Positions 1 to 9,895 of a DNA stretch of 37,204 nucleotides are shown here, one piece after another. The stretch is taken from contig JAFRKK010000006.1 of NCBI GenBank assembly GCA_017431745.1, positions 1 to 37,204 on the forward strand, given 5' to 3'. The notes beneath the pieces were generated by a model. The model searched no databases. It worked only from the letters and a program-made list of their open reading frames with translations, and was not told where the DNA came from. Positions within the stretch are counted from its first letter, which is position 1; every line of letters starts with the position of its first letter. The translations under genes and the position numbers were made by a program. This stretch comes from Candidatus Saccharimonadota bacterium (GTDB lineage Bacteria > Patescibacteriota > Saccharimonadia > Saccharimonadales > Saccharimonadaceae).

Positions 1-55
1 AAATAGCGAATAGAACGGTTTGATGTTTGATATGAAATTGGTGCTTTGTTGTCAT
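1..55 (-). CDS. Start of a leftward gene, probably a third FISUMP-type surface protein (partial)
   Basis: Only the first 18 codons are inside the window (reads MTTKHQFHIKHQTVLFAI); the gene continues off the left edge. The start is supported by an AGTGAGGTAA ribosome-binding site at 61-70, the same GTGAGGTAA found before both complete FISUMP genes (12447 and 24349), and by an upstream leader with the same fold as theirs. The N-terminus resembles that of the 24349 protein (MKHQKHQLFNYL, a short polar stretch before a hydrophobic signal segment). What I see is the start and its leader. That the product is an exported FISUMP-domain protein is inferred from the leader alone. Confidence 0.55.
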   Translation of the reverse strand, partial: MTTKHQFHIKHQTVLFAI

Positions 56-368
56 TAGATTACCTCACTTATTAGCTTGCTCCCAGCGGTACCATTTAGC
101 GTATAATGAAGCACAATGAGGCTATACAAAAATGGCACCGCTAGGTGCAACAGTCTGACATATTAGCTGAACTCAACTAAACGCAAACATCCTAACGATG
201 CCATTTTATGCGTCTAGTTTAGTTTCAACATAAAATACGTTGGGCCTTAAACTAATATTTCAAACTGTTGCACTTTAATTGTATCACGCTAATGTGGTGG
301 TGCGCAAGATTGTTTTTTGGAAAAAATATGTTGTAATAATTCTTTCGAAAGATTTCTGGGGGTGGGGG
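56..368 (-). promoter_or_regulatory. Structured 5' leader RNA, copy 1 (A/B/C switch-like leader)
   Basis: This 5' leader of about 310 nt runs from the leftward promoter at 370-398 to the start codon at 55. Plus-strand coordinates of paired parts: P1 145-166 with 252-273 (22 positions, one clear mismatch); P2 hairpin 226-242; P3 175-184 with 210-219. Segment A (191-207) lies in the P3 loop, B is 129-145 and C is 82-97. B can pair with A over 17 nt using G-U wobbles, or with C over 16 nt, but not with both. C lies about 12 nt before the ribosome-binding site. No U-run follows C, so a simple terminator is unlikely. The same architecture recurs at 12448-12750 and 24350-24580. Confidence 0.7.
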
Positions 369-369
369 G

Positions 370-467
370 ATTGTAGCATAGGTGTCAAGGTTTTACAACC
401 CCCCACTAAAAATATGAATACTTATAATTCAGTAGGGGGTTGACATTTATTTTCACTATGATAGAAA
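370..467. promoter_or_regulatory. Divergent promoter pair, copy 1
   Basis: Leftward: -35 TTGTAA (393-398 on the complement), 17 bp spacer, -10 TACAAT (370-375), driving the leader of the gene at 55. Rightward: -35 TTGACA (440-445), 16 bp spacer, TAGAAA (462-467), driving the tiny ORF at 611. Both -35 boxes are preceded by a GGGGGTTG run, so CAACCCCCCACT and AGTAGGGGGTTG form an inverted repeat around an AT-rich centre. The leftward spacer contains TTGACACCTATGC, which is identical in the second copy at 12753-12781. Confidence 0.6.
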
Positions 468-469
468 GA

Positions 470-610
470 TGTTGGGTTGGCTGCGGAGTTTAGTGGTTGA
501 TAAAATGACCGAGGTAGCCACAAGCGCAAGATGATTTGCTTGTGGGGCAGGAGGCAATCATTAAACGATTGATCTAGGCAATTAGGTTGCCGGGAAGGAG
601 GAAAGATAAA
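470..610 (+). promoter_or_regulatory. Structured leader of the tiny ORF at 611
   Basis: Between the rightward promoter and the small ORF I see three short hairpins: CCACAAGC pairing with GCTTGTGG near 518-546, CAATC with GATTG near 556-573, and GGCAA with TTGCC near 577-592. A 9-codon ORF starts at 504 (MTEVATSAR, stop TGA), inside GATAAAATGACC, a 12-mer repeated exactly at the start of the 611 ORF. A GGAAGGAGG ribosome-binding site lies just before 611. The function is unknown; it could be a leader peptide plus attenuator. Confidence 0.35.
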
Positions 611-685
611 ATGACCATAGAGATTAATCTCCTATGTATCATCCTTCGTCAGCGGAAGCGCCGCCACAGTAAAAAATCTAACTAG
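611..685 (+). CDS. Tiny basic peptide, 24 aa, unknown function
   Basis: The ORF begins after a strong ribosome-binding site (AAGGAGG, about 10 nt upstream) and ends at TAG inside a hairpin arm. The peptide starts MTIEINLLCIIL and continues with a strongly basic tail (RQRKRRHSKKSN), so it has a short hydrophobic start and a cationic end. A comparable ORF at 13029 occupies the same place relative to the second FISUMP gene: divergent promoter, structured leader, strong ribosome-binding site, MxIE start, basic core, and a stop inside a hairpin. Shared context is the best argument that it is translated. No family is recognised. It could be a toxin-like or regulatory peptide, or a chance ORF in a noncoding RNA. 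Confidence 0.4.
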   Translation: MTIEINLLCIILRQRKRRHSKKSN

Positions 686-737
686 CAACGCTAGTTAGAT
701 AACAACCCTCGATAAGCATCACCTAGAGGTGCTTATC
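676..737 (+). terminator. Tandem hairpins ending the tiny-ORF transcript
   Basis: The first hairpin has perfect 11 bp arms (676-686 and 690-700, loop AAC) and contains the stop codon of the 611 ORF. The second hairpin is at 711-737 (GATAAG, CACC, loop TAGA, GGTG, CTTATC, with a CAT bulge) and is followed by a T-rich stretch (CTTTATGTTTT), as expected for an intrinsic terminator. Confidence 0.65.
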
Positions 738-799
738 TTTATGTTTTAATTATAACACGGGACATCAAAAAGTGCAATCCAAAAAACAAAGAAGTTATT

Positions 800-3517
<2,718 letters not shown>

Positions 3518-3520
3518 GAA

Positions 3521-3549
3521 TTGACATTTTAGCGTAAGTATGATATAAT
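3521..3549 (+). promoter_or_regulatory. Consensus promoter for uvrC (leaderless)
   Basis: TTGACA (3521-3526), 17 bp spacer, TATAAT (3544-3549), then only 6 nt (TAGATT) to the ATG at 3556. Transcription would start at or next to the start codon. This is the clearest full sigma-70-type promoter in the window and the model for the TATAAT-N6/7-ATG pattern seen at about ten genes. Confidence 0.8.
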
Positions 3550-3555
3550 TAGATT

Positions 3556-4902
3556 ATGGACGAGCGTTTGAAACAAAAACTCAGTAAACTCCCGGCCCAA
3601 CCGGGGGTTTATTTTCATAAAAACGCTAGGGGGGAAATTATTTATGTAGGCAAAGCTGCGGTTTTGAAAAGCAGAGTACGGCAGTATTTTCAAAAATCCC
3701 AAAAAGACCCGAAAACTGAGGCCTTAGTAAAAGAAATTGCAGATACGGATTGGTTGGTGGTAGATACGGAAATGGACGCACTGTTTCTAGAATCCGAAAT
3801 GATTAAGCGATATAAGCCAAAGTGGAACATTTTGCTGAGGGATGATAAAACAGTATCATTTGTGCGAATTGATATGAAATCCGAAGTACCCTACGTATCG
3901 TTTACACGGACGCCGATGGACGATAAGGCGATATATGTCGGGCCATTTTATGGGAAAAAGGCGGTGGAGCAATCGCTCAGAATACTTCGACGAGTTTTTC
4001 CATATTATGTAAAACCTTACACTGGCAGCAAAACCCTAGATACCGACCTAGGTTTAACGCCGGGAATCGAAATCGGCAAAAGTTCGACGAAGGATTATAA
4101 ACGAAATCTACGTAAATTAATTCGATACTTAGAAGGTGGACGTGAAAAATTGTTGCACGACCTAGAAAGAACTATGAAAAAAGCATCGGCGGCAGGGAAT
4201 TATGAACTAGCGGCTGAAGCAAGAGACCAACTATTTGGCTTGAAGGAGCTAAAAAAGAAAATCGTTTTTTCGGACAAAGAGTTTTTGGATATTTCGTCGG
4301 ACCAAGCTTTGAAGGAACTGCAAAAACTATTAGATTTGCCTAAACCACCACGGCGAATTGAAGGTTATGATATATCGCATCAATCGGGTTCGGATACAGT
4401 CGGGAGCATGGTAGTATTTATTAACGGTGCGTCGGCGCGCGATGAATATCGTAAATTTAAGATTCGGACTTCGAAAAACGATGACCTTAAAAGTATGGTA
4501 GAAGTGATTACACGGCGGCTAAAACATCAGGAATGGGATTATCCGGATTTGATTATTTTAGATGGTGGGAAAACTCAGGTGAATGCTGTGTTGCCGTTGG
4601 TCCAACCGCTGGGGATTCCGGTGATCGGCCGCGATAAATCGGGCAATCATTCGCGTAATGCTAAAGTGTGTTTGGTGATTCCAGATAATCAAATTTCGGG
4701 GTCGCGTCGCTCGCGCCCGTCGCCACGGGGCGAGCGCGCTAATTCTCGCGCTGCCGCGCTCCGAAATACCCCGAAATCAGATTATCTGGAATACCCTAAC
4801 AATTCACACATTGCACGATTAATCGCGCGGATTGACGAGGAGGCTCACCGGTTTGCGATTACTTACCATACTTTACTGAAAAGAAAAAGTATGCTAAAAT
4901 AA
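3556..4902 (+). CDS. uvrC: Excinuclease ABC subunit C, short form with a palindromic insertion
   Basis: Makes the dual incisions of nucleotide excision repair with UvrAB. The GIY-YIG endonuclease domain is at about residues 14-95 (GVYFH...IIYVGKA). A UVR-like helical segment follows near 195-235 (AAGNYELAAEARDQ). The RNase H-like nuclease domain has its landmarks: EGYDISH, LIILDGGKTQ and the closing EEAHRFAITYH. The protein is 448 aa and ends right after that motif, so the C-terminal tandem helix-hairpin-helix DNA-binding domain of ordinary UvrC (about 600 aa) is absent. A low-complexity insert rich in R, S, P and G lies between VIPDNQ and SHIARLI; it is encoded by the palindrome at 4678-4792. 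uvrB further along carries a comparable insertion. The gene's end overlaps a secG promoter. Confidence 0.93.
   Translation: MDERLKQKLSKLPAQPGVYFHKNARGEIIYVGKAAVLKSRVRQYFQKSQKDPKTEALVKEIADTDWLVVDTEMDALFLESEMIKRYKPKWNILLRDDKTVSFVRIDMKSEVPYVSFTRTPMDDKAIYVGPFYGKKAVEQSLRILRRVFPYYVKPYTGSKTLDTDLGLTPGIEIGKSSTKDYKRNLRKLIRYLEGGREKLLHDLERTMKKASAAGNYELAAEARDQLFGLKELKKKIVFSDKEFLDISSDQALKELQKLLDLPKPPRRIEGYDISHQSGSDTVGSMVVFINGASARDEYRKFKIRTSKNDDLKSMVEVITRRLKHQEWDYPDLIILDGGKTQVNAVLPLVQPLGIPVIGRDKSGNHSRNAKVCLVIPDNQISGSRRSRPSPRGERANSRAAALRNTPKSDYLEYPNNSHIARLIARIDEEAHRFAITYHTLLKRKSMLK
4678..4792. repeat. In-frame palindromic insertion in uvrC
   Basis: Arms 4678-4702 and 4768-4792 are inverted copies of one another over 25 bp with two mismatches. 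The interior is GC-rich and contains CCCGT-CGCC-ACGGG with flanking CGCTCG and CGAGCG. It keeps the reading frame and adds about 35 residues between the catalytic motifs of the RNase H-like domain. Four other genes here carry similar elements with different arms. Confidence 0.85.
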
Positions 4903-4922
4903 GATTGCACAGGAGTTATTTT

Positions 4923-5150
4923 ATGCAAATCGGCAATATTCTAGAAATTACGACATTTATTTCAGCGATTTTGACTATTATATTGATTTTATTGCAACAA
5001 CGCGGCGCGTCGCTAGGAGCTGGGTTTGGCAGCTCGGGGGAGCTTTACACTACACGACGTGGCCTAGAAAAATCACTTTTTGTAACAACGATTGTGTTTG
5101 CAGTAATTTTCGTACTATCAATTATAGGGCTACTAATAATTCCATCATAA
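4923..5150 (+). CDS. secG: Preprotein translocase subunit SecG
   Basis: Small accessory subunit of the SecYEG channel that exports unfolded proteins, in the cytoplasmic membrane. From ATG at 4923 it is 75 aa with two transmembrane helices (about residues 5-25 and 50-73) and the connecting SecG signature LLQQRGASLGAGFG followed by LEKS. The 4923 start follows AGGAG (4910-4914); an in-frame TTG at 4905 would place that ribosome-binding site inside the gene and is rejected. An extended -10-like TATGCTAAAAT within the last codons of uvrC probably drives it. The gene ends 1 bp before the next ATG, so it is cotranscribed with the substrate-binding protein. Export is clearly needed for the many secreted proteins nearby. 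Confidence 0.9.
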   Translation: MQIGNILEITTFISAILTIILILLQQRGASLGAGFGSSGELYTTRRGLEKSLFVTTIVFAVIFVLSIIGLLIIPS

Positions 5151-5151
5151 T

Positions 5152-6882
5152 ATGAAAAATTCTATTCAAAAGCGTGGGCAAAGGTTTGTAAGACGGTTCT
5201 CGCGAGCTTCGGTAAAAGCAAGTGAGGAGAGCAAAGAGCATATCAAGGAAAACTTGGTTGAACGAATTTCGCATATTGCGAATATCCGGCTGCTTATTCT
5301 GGAATGGTCACTTCTGATTATGGCTTTGATTATGCTCGCGGTAGCGCAAGCTTTTTGGTTTGGTAATTCGTATGCAGAAAATGTCTTTGTAGATGGCGGA
5401 GCTTACACCGAAGCGACTTTAGGCGAAGTGAAGTCGATGAACCCACTCTTTGCCACGACGAGTAGTGAAAAAACTTTAAGTCGCTTGATGTTCGCAACGA
5501 TTTCCGCAATTGATTATTCGGGTCATGCGGGAGCAGGTTTGGCTGAATCAATTAGAGCGGATGAGAGCGGAAAAATTTGGACGGTAAAATTGCGCGATGG
5601 ATTAAAATGGTCAGACGGAGAACCTATTACGAACGAAGACGTAATTTTTACAGCGGGATTAATTAAAAATCCGGCGGTGAGTTCGATATACGATTCAAGT
5701 TTATCCAACGTAAAAGTGGGAGAAAACGAAAATGGCGAAATTGTGTTCGAGCTACCAGTAAGTTACGCTGATTTTATTACGGCGCTAAATTTCCCAGTAG
5801 TGCCAAAACATATTTTGGGTGAGGCCGACCCAAAAACTTTAATTGAAAATAACTTTTCTAATGCGCCGGTGACGTCAGGAGCGTTTAGTTATAACGCGAC
5901 GCAGGTTTCGGCTGATAATGAAAAAGTTTATTATTTGTCGGCGAATCCAAATTATTATGGTGGACGGATAATGCTAAATAGTTTTGCGGCGCACACTTTT
6001 AACACCAAGGAGGGAATTGTGAATGCGGTAAATGCCGGCTCGGTGAGCGGCACGGCGGAATTGACTGAAGCTGAAGCAAGCAAAGTAAAGACTGGGCAAT
6101 TTTTGGTAAAAAACTCGAAGTTGAATTCTGGAGCGTTTATTTTCTTTAATACAGCACGCGACTCGCTAAGCGCCGTTGAAATGCGATCAACAATTCGGCA
6201 AGGAATCGATATGGGAAAAATTCGCGCAGCGGCGCCAGATGCAACCCCACTGGATTATCCTTTATTAAAATCGCAAATTGAGCTGACAAACTATCCAGCA
6301 ATTCCAGAACAAAACTCCGAAGCGGCAAGAGCGAAAATCCTTGAGCTAGCCGGGGATGTAACTTTACATTTAGATGTTGCTACGGTGAATTCTGGATATC
6401 TACCTGGCGTGGCTGAAGCGATAAAAACCGAGCTTGAAGGGTTAGGGTTTGAAGTTAATTTAACAGTTTACGAGGAGAATCAAGATTTTATCAACAATGT
6501 GGTGTCAAAGCGCAATTATGATGTGTTGGTTTATGAAGTAGAGCTTGGTACGGACCCGGATTTGCTACCTTATTATCACTCTTCACAGGTAAATAACTCT
6601 GGGCTAAACTTGTCGAATTACCGAGATGTGTTTGTGGATGATTTGTTGCTTGGTGCGCGCGATGCGATGAACGATGAAGTACGCGTGAAAAAATACGAGA
6701 TGTTCTTAGAGCGCTGGGTAGCTGGGGTGCCGGCGATTGGATTGTATCAGCCAAATTTGACTTATTATTATAACAAAAACGTCAGGACATTCAATGATGT
6801 GCAACTAGTGACAGCACTAGATAGATTTTCAGATATTGATGAGTGGGCGGTCAATAAAAGCACAAAAAATAAAACGCCATAG
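5152..6882 (+). CDS. Membrane-anchored extracellular solute-binding protein, family 5 (oligopeptide type)
   Basis: 576 aa, of the family-5 substrate-binding proteins that deliver peptides or similar ligands to ABC importers. Residues 1-45 are basic and cytoplasmic, one transmembrane segment lies at about 47-70 (LLILEWSLLIMALIMLAV), and the rest faces outside. Family signs are MNPLFATT near the start of the binding domain, then LAESIRADESGKIWTVKLRDGLKWSDGEPIT and DVIFT, the usual SBP_bac_5 core. There is no lipobox cysteine, so it is held by an uncleaved helix rather than lipid, as is common in Patescibacteria. No permease or ATPase gene is adjacent. It starts 1 bp after secG stops and may rely on translational coupling, because no ribosome-binding site is obvious. 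Confidence 0.87.
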   Translation: MKNSIQKRGQRFVRRFSRASVKASEESKEHIKENLVERISHIANIRLLILEWSLLIMALIMLAVAQAFWFGNSYAENVFVDGGAYTEATLGEVKSMNPLFATTSSEKTLSRLMFATISAIDYSGHAGAGLAESIRADESGKIWTVKLRDGLKWSDGEPITNEDVIFTAGLIKNPAVSSIYDSSLSNVKVGENENGEIVFELPVSYADFITALNFPVVPKHILGEADPKTLIENNFSNAPVTSGAFSYNATQVSADNEKVYYLSANPNYYGGRIMLNSFAAHTFNTKEGIVNAVNAGSVSGTAELTEAEASKVKTGQFLVKNSKLNSGAFIFFNTARDSLSAVEMRSTIRQGIDMGKIRAAAPDATPLDYPLLKSQIELTNYPAIPEQNSEAARAKILELAGDVTLHLDVATVNSGYLPGVAEAIKTELEGLGFEVNLTVYEENQDFINNVVSKRNYDVLVYEVELGTDPDLLPYYHSSQVNNSGLNLSNYRDVFVDDLLLGARDAMNDEVRVKKYEMFLERWVAGVPAIGLYQPNLTYYYNKNVRTFNDVQLVTALDRFSDIDEWAVNKSTKNKTP

Positions 6883-6924
6883 TTTTCGTGGTAGTTTGGT
6901 GAAAGTGTGATATAATTGTTTTAT

Positions 6925-7015
6925 GCGCCTGTGGTGGAATTGGTAGACACGCTACCTTGAGGTGGTAGTGGCCAGATTCACGGCTGTGCTTGTTCGAGTC
7001 AAGTCAGGCGCACCA
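6925..7015 (+). tRNA. tRNA-Leu (anticodon GAG), CCA encoded
   Basis: Acceptor stem GCGCCTG (6925-6931) pairs with CAGGCGC (7005-7011), then discriminator A and an encoded CCA (7013-7015). The anticodon stem CTACC/GGTAG encloses loop TTGAGGT, giving anticodon GAG, which reads CUC and CUU leucine codons. A long variable arm, as in type II tRNAs, lies between the anticodon stem and the T arm (TTCGAGTC loop). A -10 box TATAAT is at 6911-6916. No terminator separates it from the gene at 7042, so the tRNA may be processed from a longer transcript. Confidence 0.95.
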
Positions 7016-7041
7016 ATCACAGAAATTTAAGTGGAGGTAAC

Positions 7042-8046
7042 ATGAAGAAAATAACCTATAAATTACTGTCGCTCGCGCTAGTTTTGGGATTTGGCGTGGG
7101 TTTTTTGAGTGCTCTTCCGGTATGGGCCGAGGACAGCGAAGAGAATAGTGAGGCTGTAGGCACTAGTATTAGCCTGTCACCAGTGAGTAAAGTTTTAGAG
7201 CTTTCCTCAAAATCCACTTATGATGATTCAGTGCAAATAAAAAATGATGGTAAAAATGATTTGGATGTTGAAGTTTATGCCGCTCCATATTCATATGTTT
7301 ACTCCGAAGATGATGATGTTTATAAACTTGGGTTTAACAAGGAAAATAGTTTTACCCAAATCACTCGTTGGATTACTTTTAAGGATTCGGGCGGTAGCTG
7401 GGTAAACAAAGCTACTTTTACGCTCAAACCTGGAGAAACCACCGATGTAGCCTATAGAGTATCTACCCCGGATAATATTCCGGCTGGTGGACAGTATGCA
7501 GTAATTTTTGCGCATACTTTATCTGGCGAAACTACAGCTAGTGGCATCAAGACTGAAGCAAGTCCAGGGATGATTATTTATGGTCGGTCAACCGAAGGGG
7601 AGACCATAGTTGCGGCTGAGATTTCTAACATGAACGTTGAGCGCAAGATAAACGAAGAGTCAAAGCAAGAGAATTTCTTTGCTTCGGCAAAGGTTAAGAA
7701 CACCGGAAACGTAGATTTTAGCGCGGTAGGAGTTTTGAAAGTGGATGCGATTATTGGCACAGGGAGCTATGAAACTACTGGGACTGATAACAATGCGAGG
7801 ATTTCCGTGATCCCTGAGTCTGAATTGGTAGTATCGGACGAGTGGAAAGATTCACCGAGTTTCGGGATTTACAAAGTAACCTGGACCGTAACTGCGGGAG
7901 AGGAAACCGAGACTGTGGAAAAGATCGTGTTTGTAAACCCAGTTCCGTTCATAATTTTTAGCATAATCCTATTGACAATTATAATTGTAGTTGTTATAAT
8001 TGAGGTTAGGAAGCGTAAAGAGCGCCGTTCTAGATTGGCTGTCTAG
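7042..8046 (+). CDS. Secreted, C-terminally membrane-anchored surface protein (DUF916/WxL-interacting-like)
   Basis: 334 aa. The signal peptide is at about residues 1-29 (KKITYKLLSLALVLGFGVG..., likely cleavage after VWA). Two beta-sandwich regions follow. Features such as ISLSPVSKVLELSS..., SVQIKNDGKNDLDVEVYA, FTLKPGETTDVAYRVSTPDNIPAGGQYAVIF and AKVKNTGNVDFSAVGV match proteins of the DUF916/WxL-interacting type in general layout. A C-terminal transmembrane helix (about 303-323) and a basic tail (RKRKERRSR) anchor it outside-in. The ribosome-binding site GGAGG lies 5 nt before ATG. It follows the tRNA without a terminator and precedes another exported protein, so the two probably form a cell-surface pair. 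The family assignment comes from motif pattern only. Confidence 0.78.
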   Translation: MKKITYKLLSLALVLGFGVGFLSALPVWAEDSEENSEAVGTSISLSPVSKVLELSSKSTYDDSVQIKNDGKNDLDVEVYAAPYSYVYSEDDDVYKLGFNKENSFTQITRWITFKDSGGSWVNKATFTLKPGETTDVAYRVSTPDNIPAGGQYAVIFAHTLSGETTASGIKTEASPGMIIYGRSTEGETIVAAEISNMNVERKINEESKQENFFASAKVKNTGNVDFSAVGVLKVDAIIGTGSYETTGTDNNARISVIPESELVVSDEWKDSPSFGIYKVTWTVTAGEETETVEKIVFVNPVPFIIFSIILLTIIIVVVIIEVRKRKERRSRLAV

Positions 8047-8053
8047 ATGGGCG

Positions 8054-8073
8054 ACCTATAAGCGAGTATAGGT
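8054..8073 (+). other. Small hairpin between two surface-protein genes
   Basis: ACCTATA (8054-8060) pairs with TATAGGT (8067-8073) around loop AGCGAG, eight bases after the upstream stop codon. No U-run follows, so it is more likely an mRNA-processing or stability hairpin, or a weak attenuator, than an intrinsic terminator. Confidence 0.35.
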
Positions 8074-8126
8074 GATCTTTACAAAACCAAAATAAAAATA
8101 TCAACATAAACAAGAGAGTGTAGAGT

Positions 8127-9131
8127 ATGAAAAAGACACACAAAAAAATATTTGGTCTTTTTGGCCTAGTATTGGTAGTTGCCGTGACTGTTTTTGCGGC
8201 ATTTTTACCGGCGCCAAAAACACAGGCCGCAGACACCACTACCGTGACTGATACTATATCGGTGCGGGTAGTTGGCTCAACTCCGGTAGTTAATTTATCG
8301 GGTATTACTTCGGGGGCAGTGGTAACTTCTGGTAGCCAGGAAGTTAGCATTACCTACGAAAATATCGAGAACTTGCTGGCTGTCTTAAAATTTACTGATG
8401 TAAATGGGAACGTTTACGAAAAAACTTTAATAGATAGCTCGATAGGCGATAAACCAGTGAATTATGTAGCGGGAACTTCAGATATTAGCCTAGACCTTGC
8501 GAATGGGACTTATAGCTATACTTATCAATATTATGTAGATGGCGGTGGAACTGCGACGGCAACTGGTGGTGGTGATTTGTTGGGGTACGGTTATGGACAG
8601 TATGTGCTTACGGCTTCGGGAGATAGTGTTGAAGGTGTACCAGCAGAATCTAGCGTAAATTTCTCCTATGTGCCAGTAGCTGCGAGCGTAACACAAGATG
8701 GAAGTAAGGTATCGATTGATCTTGATTACGATGAAACTGGCGGTACGGGAACTGGGCAAGTTGATAAGGTAGTAATTAATATTTATGATGAAAACGGCAA
8801 CCCAGTAGGGCCTTCACCGGTTACGATGACACCGCTAAACGCGAATTATACATTTGATATGAGTGATTATGGCTTGCCTTCTGGGACTTATACGGTATCG
8901 GTGCAGGCTTACGACGTGAATGGAGTAAAGCTTTATAAACCATTTGAAGTACAATTCTACTATGAAGCAAGACAGACCCCAGTGCCAGACACGGGTGGAA
9001 TTATGGGCGATTTGAATATTTCAAAGACGGATTACATTATTACTGGACTGATAATCTTCTCGGTGGTCGGAATTAGTGGAGCAGTGTTTATCTCAAGGCA
9101 TGACAAAAAGACGGGGAATCGAAGGAAATAA
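8127..9131 (+). CDS. Secreted Ig-like surface protein with PDTG sorting-like C-terminus
   Basis: 334 aa. The N-terminal signal peptide is at about residues 1-35 (GLFGLVLVVAVTVFAAFLPAPKTQA). The body is Thr/Gly/Val-rich beta-sandwich material with repeated strands such as NGTYSYTYQYYVDGGG and SGTYTVSVQAYDVNG, typical of Ig-like adhesin domains. The C-terminus has the order VPDTGG, a hydrophobic helix (about 306-324), then a basic tail (RHDKKTGNRRK), which resembles an LPxTG sortase signal with PDTG as the core. A sortase is not visible in the window. The ribosome-binding site is weak (GAGAGTG). A terminator hairpin follows at 9163. It is probably co-expressed with the preceding surface protein. 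Confidence 0.75.
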   Translation: MKKTHKKIFGLFGLVLVVAVTVFAAFLPAPKTQAADTTTVTDTISVRVVGSTPVVNLSGITSGAVVTSGSQEVSITYENIENLLAVLKFTDVNGNVYEKTLIDSSIGDKPVNYVAGTSDISLDLANGTYSYTYQYYVDGGGTATATGGGDLLGYGYGQYVLTASGDSVEGVPAESSVNFSYVPVAASVTQDGSKVSIDLDYDETGGTGTGQVDKVVINIYDENGNPVGPSPVTMTPLNANYTFDMSDYGLPSGTYTVSVQAYDVNGVKLYKPFEVQFYYEARQTPVPDTGGIMGDLNISKTDYIITGLIIFSVVGISGAVFISRHDKKTGNRRK

Positions 9132-9162
9132 GATAGACTAAATTATACTCTACGCGCACGAA

Positions 9163-9197
9163 AAATCGGGCACGCCTACTGCGAGGGTGCCCGATTT
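9163..9197 (+). terminator. Terminator-like hairpin after the surface-protein gene
   Basis: AAATCGGGCAC (9163-9173) pairs with GTGCCCGATTT (9187-9197). A short TTTAAA run follows, so the U-tract is weak. It lies 32 bp after the stop codon of the rightward gene. Confidence 0.6.
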
Positions 9198-9201
9198 AAA
9201 G

Positions 9202-9229
9202 TGGACTTTCTTTTTAAAAAGAAAGTCCA
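9202..9229. repeat. Perfect 28-bp palindrome, first part of a repeated double-hairpin element
   Basis: TGGACTTTCTTTTT pairs perfectly with AAAAAGAAAGTCCA and is followed by CAAAGAAAAC and then a GGAAGTGAATTCC hairpin (9251-9283). The same order (CTTTC palindrome, CAAA(A)GAAA, GGAARTGAATTCC hairpin) occurs at 36031-36114 before fusA. Confidence 0.7.
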
Positions 9230-9250
9230 GCAAAGAAAACTTTAGTGTTA

Positions 9251-9283
9251 AAAATAAACCGGAAGTGAATTCCGGTTTATTTT
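9251..9283 (-). terminator. Terminator of the rpsB-tsf operon
   Basis: AAAATAAACCGGAA and TTCCGGTTTATTTT form a 14 bp stem with a 5 nt loop, 7 bp beyond the tsf stop codon. In the leftward direction it is followed by a T-rich stretch. It could also work rightward (TTTTTCG follows). Confidence 0.75.
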
Positions 9284-9290
9284 TCGATTA

Positions 9291-9887
9291 TTACTCTGTG
9301 ACGCCAAGCTCAATGCGTTTGAATTGGCGAATTGTAATATTTTCGCCAGTCTTAGCGATGGCTTCTTTGATGAATTGCTCTACAGTTTTGGAGTCATCCA
9401 AGATGAATGGTTGATTCATGAGCACCTTGTCGGCGAAGGCTTTTTTCATTTGACCTTCTAAGATTTGGTCTTTCATGTTCTCTGGGCCTTTGAAGTTGGC
9501 TTCGAGTTCCTTTTTCTTAGCTTCCTTATCGGCTTCAGGGATGTCGGCTTCGGAAACGTAAAGCGGATTCATCGAAGCAATCTGCATAGCCATTTGATGG
9601 GCAAGAGTTTTGAATTCGTCGGTTTTGGCGACAAAGCTGGTTTCGCAGTTCACTTCCACAATCGCGCCGAGGCGGCCATCGTGAATGTAAGCATCAACTA
9701 GGCCTTCGCGAGTTTCGCGGTCGCCGCGTTTTTCGGCTTTGGTTAAACCTTTCTTGCGCATTGCTTCGAGAGCTTTGTCAAAGTCGCCTTTGGCTTCGAC
9801 TAGGGCTTGCTTGGCGTCAGTTAAACCGGCACCTGATAATTCTTTTAGTTTTTTGATGTCTTCAATTGATATTTCTGATTTTGCCAT
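9291..9887 (-). CDS. tsf: Elongation factor Ts
   Basis: Guanine-nucleotide exchange factor that reloads EF-Tu with GTP. 198 aa, the short form (E. coli Ts has 283). It begins with the UBA-like domain (ISIEDIKKLKELSGAGLTDAKQALVEAKGDFDKALEAMRKKG), followed by the KAEKRGDRETREGLV segment and the core motif VNCETSFVAKTDEF. The subunit-binding core is shortened, as in Thermus and many CPR bacteria. ATG at 9887 follows AGGAGGC. It lies 8 bp downstream of rpsB, the standard rpsB-tsf operon order, and a terminator follows. Confidence 0.95.
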   Translation of the reverse strand: MAKSEISIEDIKKLKELSGAGLTDAKQALVEAKGDFDKALEAMRKKGLTKAEKRGDRETREGLVDAYIHDGRLGAIVEVNCETSFVAKTDEFKTLAHQMAMQIASMNPLYVSEADIPEADKEAKKKELEANFKGPENMKDQILEGQMKKAFADKVLMNQPFILDDSKTVEQFIKEAIAKTGENITIRQFKRIELGVTE

Positions 9888-9895
9888 TTTGCCTC

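Noticed and set aside
1-300. Invertible promoter (phase-variation switch) based on the inverted repeats
   Set aside because: The promoter lies outside the inverted P1 arms, so inversion would not change its direction; pairing variants are G-U compatible on the leftward RNA only, pointing to RNA.
4703-4767. GC-rich inserts as assembly chimeras
   Set aside because: Five independent loci keep the frame, with different arms and related cores; assembly errors would not do this.
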